Below, piece by piece: positions 31,638 through 39,785 of a stretch of 40,861 nt of DNA. Below the pieces are notes generated by a model, which saw only the letters and a program-made list of their open reading frames with translations, searched no databases and was not told where the DNA came from. The stretch is from Kribbella antibiotica (lineage in GTDB: Bacteria; Actinomycetota; Actinomycetes; Propionibacteriales; Kribbellaceae). Location: assembly GCF_004349055.1 (NCBI RefSeq), contig NZ_SMKX01000066.1, positions 1-40,861 on the forward strand, in the 5' to 3' direction. The position numbers were made by a program, and so were the translations under genes. Position 1 is the first letter of the stretch. The number at the start of each line of letters is the position of its first letter.

Positions 31638-33655
31638 ACCTGCACGCGCTTTGCGACGGCCTCGACGATCTCGGCGATCGCATCCGCGACCGGTACGCCG
31701 TTCTTCTGCGTGCCGTCGCGGTAGCGGAAGGAGACCGAGCCGGCGGCCATGTCCTCGTCACCCGCTATGAGCATGAACGGCACCTTCGACTTCTGCGCGT
31801 TGCGGATCTTCTTCTGCATCCGCTCGTCCGAACCGTCGACCTCGATGCGGATCCCCTGCGACTTCAGCTGCTTGGCGACGTCGTACAGGTAGTCGACGTG
31901 GCCGTCGGTGATCGGGATGCCGGTCACCTGAACCGGGGCGAGCCACGGCGGGAAGACGCCGGCGTAGTGCTCGACCAGGACCGCGACGAACCGCTCGATC
32001 GAGCCGAACAGCGCGCGGTGGATCATCACCGGGCGCTGACGCGAACCGTCCGGCGCGGTGTACTCCAGCTCGAACCGCTCCGGCAGGTTGAAGTCCAGCT
32101 GGATCGTCGACATCTGCCAGGTGCGGCCGATCGCGTCGCGGGCCTGCACCGAGATCTTCGGGCCGTAGAACGCGGCGCCGCCCGGGTCCGGGACCAGCTC
32201 CAGGCCGGAGCCCTCGGCAACCTCGCGCAGCGTGTTGGTCGCCTCTTCCCAGACCTCGTCGGACCCGACGAACTTCTCCGGGTTCTTCGTGGACAGCTCC
32301 AGGTAGAAGTCGTCCAGACCGTAGTCAGCCAGCAGACCGAGCACGAAGGTCAGCAGGTTCTTGAGCTCGTCACGCATCTGCTCACGCGTGCAGTAGATGT
32401 GCGCATCGTCCTGGGTGAAGCCGCGGGCCCGGGTCATGCCGTGGATGACACCGGACTTCTCCAGCCGGTACACGGTGCCGAACTCGAACAGCCGCAACGG
32501 CAGCTCGCGGTACGAGCGGCCCCGCGCGGCGAAGATCAGGTTGTGCATCGGGCAGTTCATGGGCTTCAGGTAGTAGTCCTGGCCCTGCTTGCGGATCTGC
32601 CCGTCCGCGCCACGCTCCTCGTCGAGGTGCATGGGCGGGTACATGCCGTCGGCGTACCAGTCCAGGTGGCCCGACTTCTCGAACAGCTGTCCCTTGGTGA
32701 TGTGCGGCGAGTAGACGAACTCGTAGCCGTCCTCGACGTGACGCTGGCGGGAGTAGTCCTCCATCACCTTGCGCAGCAGGCCGCCCTTGGGGTGGAAGAC
32801 CGCGAGGCCGGAGCCGATCTCGTCGGGAAAGCTGAACAGGTCGAGCTCCGTGCCCAGCTTGCGGTGGTCGCGCTTGGCGGCCTCCTCCAAACGGGTCAGG
32901 TATGCCTTCAGCTCGTCGCGCGACTCCCACGCCGTACCGTAGATGCGCTGCAGCTGCGGGTTCTTCTCAGATCCACGCCAGTACGCCGCTGCCGTCCGCA
33001 TCAGCTTGAAGTTGCCCAAGTAGCCGGTCGCCGGAACGTGCGGGCCGCGGCACAGGTCCTTCCAGGCGACGGTGTCGTCGCGCCGGATGTTGTCGTAGAT
33101 CGTCAGCTCGCCGCTACCGACCTCAACACTGGCACCCTCGGCGGCCTCAGCCGCTGAACCCTTGATGCCGATCAGCTCAAGCTTGTACGGCTCGGCGGAA
33201 AGCTCGCTGCGCGCGTCGTCGTCGGAGACCACCCGGCGGCTGAACCGCTGCCGCTCCTTGATGATCTGCTGCATCTTCTTCTCGAGCTTGCCGAGGTCGT
33301 CCGGGGTGAACGGGGTCTCGACATCGAAGTCGTAGTAGAAACCGTTCTCGACCGGCGGGCCGATGCCGAGCTTCGCCGATGGGAACAGCTCCTGCACCGC
33401 CTGCGCCAGCACGTGCGCGGTCGAGTGCCGGATGATCGCGCGGCCGTCGTCCGAGGCAGCCTTGACCGGCTCGATCTCGTCGCCGTCCTCGATCACCTTG
33501 GACAAATCGCGCAGCTCGCCGTTGACCTTCGCGGCGATGGCGGAGCGGTCCTGACCGAACAGCTCGGCGAACAGCTCCCCGATCGTCGTCGTCTCGGTCA
33601 CACTCCGCTCAGCCTCGCCCTCGACGCCGACCAGATGGACCTTGACTTCCGACAC
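31634..33655 (-). CDS. thrS: Threonyl-tRNA synthetase
   Basis: A 673-residue class II synthetase joining threonine to tRNA-Thr. Domains in order: TGS (VHLVGVEGEAERSVTETTTI), the HxxxH editing domain (STAHVLAQAVQELFP), the catalytic core with KPMNCPMHNLIF (zinc Cys), ARGFTQDDAHIYCT and HRALFGSIERF, and an anticodon-binding end. I chose GTG 33655 because GAGGAG lies 6 bases before it; the frame open to 33685 adds 10 residues. It heads the PIM-linked transcript with HIT. No T-box-like leader is apparent in the 158 bases before it. Confidence 0.97.
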   Translation of the reverse strand: MSEVKVHLVGVEGEAERSVTETTTIGELFAELFGQDRSAIAAKVNGELRDLSKVIEDGDEIEPVKAASDDGRAIIRHSTAHVLAQAVQELFPSAKLGIGPPVENGFYYDFDVETPFTPDDLGKLEKKMQQIIKERQRFSRRVVSDDDARSELSAEPYKLELIGIKGSAAEAAEGASVEVGSGELTIYDNIRRDDTVAWKDLCRGPHVPATGYLGNFKLMRTAAAYWRGSEKNPQLQRIYGTAWESRDELKAYLTRLEEAAKRDHRKLGTELDLFSFPDEIGSGLAVFHPKGGLLRKVMEDYSRQRHVEDGYEFVYSPHITKGQLFEKSGHLDWYADGMYPPMHLDEERGADGQIRKQGQDYYLKPMNCPMHNLIFAARGRSYRELPLRLFEFGTVYRLEKSGVIHGMTRARGFTQDDAHIYCTREQMRDELKNLLTFVLGLLADYGLDDFYLELSTKNPEKFVGSDEVWEEATNTLREVAEGSGLELVPDPGGAAFYGPKISVQARDAIGRTWQMSTIQLDFNLPERFELEYTAPDGSRQRPVMIHRALFGSIERFVAVLVEHYAGVFPPWLAPVQVTGIPITDGHVDYLYDVAKQLKSQGIRIEVDGSDERMQKKIRNAQKSKVPFMLIAGDEDMAAGSVSFRYRDGTQKNGVPVADAIAEIVEAVAKRVQV

Positions 33656-33813
33656 GGTGAACTCCTCGCCTGACGACCGGCCCACTGCCGGTCCCGCACG
33701 AATGGTATCGGCGCCGGGCTTTATTGGATGACGCCGACCCCTGACGAAAGTAGGGGGTCAGTCAGGTCTGTCGTCCGATGTGGGCAGGGGTCTGTCCTTC
33801 GTACCGTCGTCTC

Positions 33814-34464
33814 ATGGCCGACGCCCTGCTGCACTTCGCCGAAGAACTCATGTCCTCCTGGTGGATCTACCTGGCGGTCTGGGGGTTCGCCGCGCTGGAC
33901 GGCTTCTTCCCCGCGGTCCCGAGCGAGACCCTGGTCATCACGGCCGGCGTCTTCGCCGCCTCGATCGGCCAACCCAACCTGTACGTCGTCATCGTCGTCG
34001 CCGCCCTCGGCGCCTTCGTCGGCGACCACCTGTCCTACCTGCTGGGCCGCGGTGCCGGCGGCCGGATGCTCGACCGCGTCAAGCCCGGCACCAAACGCCA
34101 TACCGCCATCATGTGGTCCAGACGAGCGCTCGCCGACCGCGGCGGCCTGGTCCTGATCGTCGCGCGCTACATCCCCGGCGGCCGCACCGCCGTCACGCTC
34201 ACCATGGGCAGCGTCCGCTATCCGCTCCGCCGCTTCACGCCGTACGCGGCCCTGGCAGCTATCACCTGGGGTATCTACTGCAGCCTGGTCGGCTACATCG
34301 GCGGCAAGGCCTTCGAGGACAACCCGCTCAAGGGCGTCGTCCTCGGCATCGGGCTGGCCCTCGGGGTGACGTTGATCGTCGAGGTCGTCCGCCACTACCG
34401 CCGCAAGCGTCAACCTGTGGTCGAGGCTGAGCTTGAGCCTGAACTTGTGGGTGAGAAGGCCTAG
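33814..34464 (+). CDS. DedA family membrane protein
   Basis: A 216-residue membrane protein of the DedA/SNARE-associated (VTT) type. WGFAALDGFFPAVPSETLVI and GAFVGDHLSYLLGRGAGGRM are the conserved acidic reentrant segment; ARYIPGGRTAVTLTMGSVRY is the second hallmark (RYIPGxR). These proteins act as lipid scramblases or flippases; in bacteria they support envelope and undecaprenyl phosphate homeostasis. No ribosome site precedes ATG 33814. A -10-like TACCGT at 33802-33807 is placed for transcription to start at the ATG, so the mRNA may be leaderless, but the -35 is poor. Confidence 0.92.
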   Translation: MADALLHFAEELMSSWWIYLAVWGFAALDGFFPAVPSETLVITAGVFAASIGQPNLYVVIVVAALGAFVGDHLSYLLGRGAGGRMLDRVKPGTKRHTAIMWSRRALADRGGLVLIVARYIPGGRTAVTLTMGSVRYPLRRFTPYAALAAITWGIYCSLVGYIGGKAFEDNPLKGVVLGIGLALGVTLIVEVVRHYRRKRQPVVEAELEPELVGEKA

Positions 34465-34514
34465 AACGAAAGAAGCGCCCCGGCTCGTGATGAGCCGGGG
34501 CGCTTTGTTCGTTC
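34464..34514. terminator. Compound terminator between dedA and MinD-like genes
   Basis: A 14-bp stem AAGCGCCCCGGCTC/GAGCCGGGGCGCTT (34473-34486, 34492-34505) around GTGAT. Outside, GAACGAA 34464-34470 pairs with TTCGTTC 34508-34514 after a 2-base mismatch. It overlaps the last base of the dedA stop codon and serves convergent genes. Confidence 0.88.
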
Positions 34515-34516
34515 AG

Positions 34517-36139
34517 TTAGCGCGGGACGTTGAGCGCGATCGAGATCTGCTCCGACACCCGAGCGGCCAACTCCAGGCCGGCGCGACGGGTGGCAGGCTG
34601 CAGAGCGGAGTGATCGAGAGCACCTTCAGCGGCGATGTGCTGGTCGGTGGGGATGTCGACGACCGCGGCCGCGCGGGACTCGAAGTACGGCCGGAGCTGC
34701 TTCTCCACCTCGCGGTTGATGTCGCCGGGACCGTTCGAGACCGCGATGATCGCGCGCCGGATCAGCCGCTGCGCCTCGGGACCCTGGTTGTCCAGCTCCT
34801 CCAGCATCTGTACGGCGGCCGCACAGGACAGGCTCTTCCACTTGATCGGGATGACGAGGGCGTCGGCCGCCTTCATCGCCTCGCGCCAGTTGCTGGAGCC
34901 CTCGTTGTTGCCGGTGTCGATGACGAGCACCTTGTAGAAGCGGCTCAGCAGGCGGTGGATCTGGTCGAAGTCCTTCGCCTCGATCTGCGCATACGTCGTG
35001 GTCGCCGACGTCAGAACGTCGTACTGGCCGGAGACCTGGTGCCGCAGGTACGCCGCGACGTCGCCGAGCCGGGCATCCGGCTGGGTCAGCATGGCCATCG
35101 CCTGCAGCATGTCGGTCACCGTGGAGCGCGCGTTCGTGTCGTGCGTGCGCAGGTGCATGTTGCCGCGGAGCTCATTGTTGTCCCAGGCCACGACACCGCC
35201 ACCGCGTGCCTGACCGAGCGCACCCGCCAGCAGCAGCGTGGTCGGGGTCTTGCCCGAGCCGCCCTTGGGGTTGGCCACAACGATCGTGACCGGACGCCGG
35301 AAGGCAGTCGCCGCGGTCGCCCGCGCGATGCGATCCGAGCGCTCGGAGGTGCCCGGGCGAAGCCGTAGGACGCTACGGACACCGCGCTCGGCCGGAGCCT
35401 CCCGCGGGAGGGGCAGCGCCTGCATCAGCTCGTCGGTCCGGTACGAGACCTCGCGCTGCTGCTGCGGCACGTTCTGCCCCGGGACACCCTGCGGGAAGAA
35501 GTGCTGAGCGGCCGGTGACAGCGGCTGGCCACCCTGCTGGGGAGCTTGCGCAGGCGGAGTGCTCGGCGCGGCCTGACCGAAGGGCGGCGGGGAGACACTG
35601 AACGACTGACCACCGAACACAGGAGTGGGCACCGGCTCCGGCGCACCGGCCGGACCGGAGTCATGCGCAGGAGCAGCCGGTACGTCGGCTGTCGGCGCAG
35701 CGTGGCTGCCGTGAACGGTCGGGGCCACCTCGTCGGTCGCCTTGACGTCGTCAACGCTCTCGTCGTCGAAGTCAGGCTTCTCCGCAACAGGCTGGGTCCA
35801 GGAAGCGCCGGACTCGGCGGCCGGCTGCGTCCACGACGGAGTAGACGGCTTGGCCGGGGCAGGCGTCGGCTGCGGCTCCGGGGTCGGGCTCACGGCAGGG
35901 GTTTGCTTCTCCCAGGGAGCAGGCTGGCCCGGAACGGACTGGGCCGCGGGACGGGACCACGAGTCGCCGGGGAACTCCTCGGACAGCGCGTCCGGGGTCT
36001 CCTCCGCCGTCTGAGTCTCCTCGTCGGTGGCGGGCTCGTCCGGCTGGGTCCAGGAAGGCGTCGGTTGCCACATTCTCCGGACCTCGGCCGCCGCCGCTTC
36101 CCGGTCTTTGTGTTGTCCGGAGTTGTGCGAGTCGGTCAC
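34517..36139 (-). CDS. MinD/ParA-like ATPase with long Pro-rich N-terminus
   Basis: A 540-residue protein. Residues about 1-270 are disordered and Pro/Ala/Glu-rich, with repeated Trp motifs: SWTQPDE at 29, SWSRPAA at 60, SWTQPAAE at 102 and SWTQPVAE at 113. The ATPase follows with a deviant Walker A KGGSGKTPT at 292-300, VVAWDNNELRGNMHLR (Walker A' region) and KVLVIDTGNN. The motor resembles ParA/MinD/EspI-type proteins that position chromosomes, septa or secretion systems. No ParB or MinE partner is beside it. GTG 36139 is used with GGGGA upstream; ATG 36250 is in frame but gives a poor extension. Confidence 0.85.
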   Translation of the reverse strand: MTDSHNSGQHKDREAAAAEVRRMWQPTPSWTQPDEPATDEETQTAEETPDALSEEFPGDSWSRPAAQSVPGQPAPWEKQTPAVSPTPEPQPTPAPAKPSTPSWTQPAAESGASWTQPVAEKPDFDDESVDDVKATDEVAPTVHGSHAAPTADVPAAPAHDSGPAGAPEPVPTPVFGGQSFSVSPPPFGQAAPSTPPAQAPQQGGQPLSPAAQHFFPQGVPGQNVPQQQREVSYRTDELMQALPLPREAPAERGVRSVLRLRPGTSERSDRIARATAATAFRRPVTIVVANPKGGSGKTPTTLLLAGALGQARGGGVVAWDNNELRGNMHLRTHDTNARSTVTDMLQAMAMLTQPDARLGDVAAYLRHQVSGQYDVLTSATTTYAQIEAKDFDQIHRLLSRFYKVLVIDTGNNEGSSNWREAMKAADALVIPIKWKSLSCAAAVQMLEELDNQGPEAQRLIRRAIIAVSNGPGDINREVEKQLRPYFESRAAAVVDIPTDQHIAAEGALDHSALQPATRRAGLELAARVSEQISIALNVPR

Positions 36140-36297
36140 GACCTGGGTCCCCGATTCTGTGCAAGGGGCGGCGGTGCGCCCCACAGGTTTGGTGTCGATC
36201 CGGAGGTGAGGTCCCCGGGAAGTCCCACTATCCCATGACCCGGTGTCCATCCCATGTCACGACCCGGAGCGTCGCAGGTTCCTGCCACGCGCAGCGA

Positions 36298-36954
36298 TCA
36301 ATGCGTCACCAAACCGGCTTCATAAGCAACGATCGCGGCCTGCACCCGGTTCTTCACGGCCAGCCGGAGCAGGATCGCACTGACATAAGCCTTCACGGTT
36401 CCCTCGACCAGGAACAGTCGCCGGGCGATCTCGGCGTTCGACAGCCCTGCGCCAACCAGCGCGAGCACCTCGCGTTCCCGCGGGCTCAGGACATCGACCT
36501 GCTCTTTGGCCGCCGTGGCTCGCGCCATCGATCCGCCGCTCAGCTCGGCAATCACCCGTTGCGCAACACGCGGCGACAGATAGGCGGCGCCTTCCGCGAC
36601 AGCCTTCAGCCCCGCGATCAACTCCCGTGGATCCCCGGACTTCAGCAGGAACCCACTCGCGCCATCCCCCAATGCCCTGGCGATGTAGGCGTCCTCCGAG
36701 AACGTCGTCAGCATCACGACCGCTGTCTCCGGCACGGTCCGCCGGATCTCAGCACCGGCTTCGAGCCCGTCCATCCGCGGCATCCGGATATCCAGTACGG
36801 CGACATCGGGCCGATGCTTGCGGGCAAGCTCGACCGCCTCCACCCCGTCACCCGCCTCAGCCACCACCTCGATGGCGTCATCGGTCGCAAGAATCGCCCG
36901 GACGCCGGCCCGAACCATCAGCTCGTCATCGGCCAGCAGAACTCTGATCGTCAT
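36298..36954 (-). CDS. LuxR/NarL-type response regulator
   Basis: A 218-residue response regulator. The receiver (MTIRVLLADDELMVRAGVRA) has phosphoacceptor Asp55 in VLDIRMP and Lys near residue 105 in GFLLKS; the C-terminal HTH is VLSPREREVLALVGAGLSNA then EIARRLFLVEGTVKAYVSAI. It is a DNA-binding activator or repressor driven by the kinase before it. ATG 36954 overlaps the kinase stop by 4 bases (ATGA). Target genes are not evident nearby; the next gene (MinD-like) lies 158 bases downstream on the same strand. Confidence 0.95.
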   Translation of the reverse strand: MTIRVLLADDELMVRAGVRAILATDDAIEVVAEAGDGVEAVELARKHRPDVAVLDIRMPRMDGLEAGAEIRRTVPETAVVMLTTFSEDAYIARALGDGASGFLLKSGDPRELIAGLKAVAEGAAYLSPRVAQRVIAELSGGSMARATAAKEQVDVLSPREREVLALVGAGLSNAEIARRLFLVEGTVKAYVSAILLRLAVKNRVQAAIVAYEAGLVTH

Positions 36955-38537
36955 CTCGTGCTCTCTGGAGTTGGTTGCACCGAACCGGTCTGCACAGCTG
37001 CCTTGTCCACCAGCACCCCACCCGCAAAACACAGCCGGTACGCAAAGGTGATCGAGAACGGCTCGGCCGGCCGGTAATACCGGCACGACCAACCGGCCGG
37101 TGGCACGAACGATTCCGTCGGCGCATCGATCATCTCCATCGCCGGAAGCGCCCGGCGTACGTCGCTCTCCGCCTGCCCGAGCGTGAGTTCGCCGTACTGG
37201 GCGGGCCGCAGGATCGAGCTGTACCCGGTCACGAGGTAGTAGCCCAAAGCAACCACCCCGATCACTGCCCCCAACCCCAACGGCACCACGACTGCCGTCA
37301 CCAGCCCCCGCCGCGCAGTCCGCCGGACCTGATCCCGCTCACCAGCTACACCGGAGAGCTCACCCGGTTTGTCGTCCGCTGCGTGCTCGGGGCGACCACC
37401 TGCCCGCGGGATGGTCGCTCGTACTTCGAATCCGCCGGTCGCGCGTGGACCGGCGTACAGGCTTCCGCCTACGAGCCGGACGCGCTCTCGCAGACCGTCC
37501 AGTCCGCGACCGCTCGACGGGAGCGGCGCCGGGACCGGCCGTTGCGCGCCGGTGTCGACCACAGTCACGACGACTTCGTCCTCGCGGAGCACGGTCACGG
37601 AGACCGCTCCCCCGGGCGCGTGCTTACTCGCGTTCGTCAGCGACTCCTGCACCACCCGATGCACGGCCCGGTCGACCATCGGCGCCAGCTCGGCATCGCC
37701 TTCCTCGACCAACTCGACCTCGAGCCCTGACGCGGCCGCACGCTCGACCAAGGCTGCCACCGACTCGTCCCGCGGGACGGTCGTGGCCTCGGCCTCTCGC
37801 AGTACGCCGATGATCTCGCCCAACCGCTCAGTCGCCGTCGCCGCCGCTTCCCGCAGCGAACTCGCCGCCTGTCGTTGCTCGTCACCCAGCGCCGGATCGA
37901 GCTCCAATGCCGCAGCCCGCAATGCGATCAAGCTCAGCTCGTGGCCGACCGAGTCGTGCATGTCCTGAGCGATCCGAGAGCGCTCTCTGAGGCGTTCTTG
38001 CGCAACAGCCATCCGCTGCTCGCGCTCGATCCGCTCAGCGCGTTCCCAGCCCGCCGACTCCAGCAGCGCCTGCTGCGCGCGATACCGCCCGATCAGCCAG
38101 GGCAGCGCGACCAGCAACAGCGCCAGCAACAACACGAGCAGCCAAGTCAGCACGGACTCCGTTTTCGGAACCTCCGGCTGCACGACCAGCGAGAGCGCCA
38201 ACTCCCCGAGCAACGTCCAGCTGCACAACATCACGAAGTGCTTGAGCTGCGTCTCACGCCGCCCGGCCAAATAGCTCAGCACGATGATCGCGAACACCAA
38301 CGCGATCGGGACGCCGGCCCGAGTCCCCATCGAGAACGCCAAGATCGCGCTCTCTGCCCAAGAAACGAGCGCCAGCGCCAGCAACGGCCGACGCCGCCGC
38401 AACACCACCGCCGCACCCACCGTCAGCAGGCACGCAATCCGCATCCACCAGGGATCGTCCCGAGCACCGCTCTCCGCGAGCACGGGCAAGCTCAGCGCGA
38501 CCCACAGGCCGACATCACCCCAGCGCCGCCATTTCAT
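36951..38537 (-). CDS. Sensor histidine kinase with extra C-terminal extracytoplasmic domain
   Basis: A 528-residue kinase. Several membrane helices occupy residues about 8-150. The HisKA_3 dimerisation region has the phosphoacceptor H194 in IAQDMHDSVGHELSL. The ATP domain has N-box QESLTNASKHA, VVDTG and GRGLDGLRERV. Unusually the protein continues: a basic linker, one more membrane helix at about 411-433, and about 95 residues outside the cell (QYGELTLGQAESDVRRALPA) with two Cys (WSCRYY and RLCFAGG) and a weak BamE-like look. It phosphorylates the NarL-type regulator that follows (ATGA overlap). No clear ribosome site precedes ATG 38537; TAGCGT lies 7 bases upstream and may be a -10 for a leaderless mRNA. 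Confidence 0.9.
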   Translation of the reverse strand: MKWRRWGDVGLWVALSLPVLAESGARDDPWWMRIACLLTVGAAVVLRRRRPLLALALVSWAESAILAFSMGTRAGVPIALVFAIIVLSYLAGRRETQLKHFVMLCSWTLLGELALSLVVQPEVPKTESVLTWLLVLLLALLLVALPWLIGRYRAQQALLESAGWERAERIEREQRMAVAQERLRERSRIAQDMHDSVGHELSLIALRAAALELDPALGDEQRQAASSLREAAATATERLGEIIGVLREAEATTVPRDESVAALVERAAASGLEVELVEEGDAELAPMVDRAVHRVVQESLTNASKHAPGGAVSVTVLREDEVVVTVVDTGAQRPVPAPLPSSGRGLDGLRERVRLVGGSLYAGPRATGGFEVRATIPRAGGRPEHAADDKPGELSGVAGERDQVRRTARRGLVTAVVVPLGLGAVIGVVALGYYLVTGYSSILRPAQYGELTLGQAESDVRRALPAMEMIDAPTESFVPPAGWSCRYYRPAEPFSITFAYRLCFAGGVLVDKAAVQTGSVQPTPESTR

Positions 38538-38583
38538 TGCACCGACGCTACACAGCCGCCGGTCCGCGCAGCACTGCCGAAAG

Positions 38584-39678
38584 TCAGGTCCTCGATCTGT
38601 TGCTCTCGGCATCAACGATCTCGAACGGCACATAGCTCAGGTTCGGCACCGTTTCACCGCTCAACCGCGCGATCAGCAGATCCACCGCCATCCGGCCCAT
38701 CTCGCGCTGGTTCTGCCGCACATGCAGGTACGGCGGACCACCGATCGAGTCCCCCGGAGAGTCGAAACACGCGACCACGCGCTCGCCGCCGAGCGCCCGA
38801 TCCGTCATCCGGGCCAGGTTGTACTCACACGCGAAGTACGCCGTCACCTCGGGAAACTGGTCGCGGAACGCGCGAATCGCGTCGATGTCGCCCTGAACGC
38901 TCTCCATCGAGCCGGGCAGCGTGCTGCGCAGGTCGGTCAGCTCGTAGGCCTGCCCACGCCCCTGAAAGGCCGAGCGGAACCCGTCGAGCCGCTCCTCGAT
39001 CGACGAGGTGTTGACGGCCGGCGGCGAGACGAACGCGATGTGCTCATGACCCTGGTCGAGCAGCTGCGTGGTCAGCGCGCGGGCCGCTTCGACGTTGTCG
39101 GTGTGCACCGCGGCGACCGGGATCCCCGACAGGTGCCGGTCGACGAGCACGATCGGATAGCCGTCGAGCACCTGGCGCAACAGGCTCGCGTTGTAGAAGT
39201 CCCCGTGCACCGGGAACACGATCAGCCCGTCCACCTCGCCGGTCGCGACCAGCGAATCCACGGCCTTCTCCTCATCGACCTGCCGGCCGTGCGTCCGCCG
39301 TACGATCAAGTGCGTTTCGTGCTCCGCACACCGCTCCTCGATCGCGCACATCAGCTCGAGGCCGTAGGAGTCCGAGACATCCGGTACGACGAGGGCGATC
39401 GTCCGAGCCTCACGTCGGGGTGCCGCCACCCGGCCGCGGAGCGGCATCGTCAAGTCGGACAGATCGGGCAACTGCTGCACCACGAACGTGCCCTTGCCGC
39501 GGACACGCTCCACCAGCCCGGCCTCGCGCAGCACCTCGAGGGCTCGCTTCGACGTGATCCGGCTGACGTGAAACTCCGCCGCCAGCTCCATCTCCGACGC
39601 GACCCGATCGCCCGGCCCCAGCGCTCCCCGGCGGATCTGGTCGAGCAGCCGTGCACAGATCTCCTCGTAAAGCAGCAC
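38584..39678 (-). CDS. GntR-HTH / LacI-sensor hybrid transcription regulator
   Basis: A 364-residue regulator. Residues about 5-70 are a GntR winged helix (LYEEICARLLDQIRRGALGP, then VSRITSKRALEVLREAGLVE and GKGTFVV). The rest is a LacI/AraR-like sensor (IALVVPDVSDSYGLELMCAI, GLIVFP, VHTDNVEAARALTTQLLDQG, RQNQREMGRMAVDLLIARLS). It probably responds to a sugar or related ligand. GTG 39678 is chosen because GGGAGG lies 8 bases upstream; GTG 39696 is also possible. It is divergent from the GT39-like gene with a palindrome between, so it may control that gene or itself. Confidence 0.9.
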   Translation of the reverse strand: MLLYEEICARLLDQIRRGALGPGDRVASEMELAAEFHVSRITSKRALEVLREAGLVERVRGKGTFVVQQLPDLSDLTMPLRGRVAAPRREARTIALVVPDVSDSYGLELMCAIEERCAEHETHLIVRRTHGRQVDEEKAVDSLVATGEVDGLIVFPVHGDFYNASLLRQVLDGYPIVLVDRHLSGIPVAAVHTDNVEAARALTTQLLDQGHEHIAFVSPPAVNTSSIEERLDGFRSAFQGRGQAYELTDLRSTLPGSMESVQGDIDAIRAFRDQFPEVTAYFACEYNLARMTDRALGGERVVACFDSPGDSIGGPPYLHVRQNQREMGRMAVDLLIARLSGETVPNLSYVPFEIVDAESNRSRT

Positions 39679-39733
39679 CCGACCGACCTCCCTCACGCTG
39701 TCCGGTTGGCATATCAAAGCATCTTCACAGGCA

Positions 39734-39754
39734 TACCAGGAGTTGAACCTGGTA
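39734..39754. promoter_or_regulatory. Palindrome TACCAGG-n7-CCTGGTA, operator candidate
   Basis: A perfect 7-bp inverted repeat with a 7-base spacer (21 bases in all) lies between the divergent regulator (start 39678) and the GT39-like gene (start 39786). The length and two-fold symmetry suit a dimeric repressor such as the adjacent GntR/LacI hybrid. Confidence 0.5.
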
Positions 39755-39785
39755 CTTGCCCTCTCCGGCTGCCAGCATTTCGGCC

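Noticed and set aside
31898..33157. Long plus-strand frame opposite thrS
   Set aside because: Mirror of a conserved synthetase; no ribosome site or domain.
33656..33813. T-box or other leader riboswitch before thrS
   Set aside because: Only short GC-rich inverted repeats are present and no T-box sequence; not supported.
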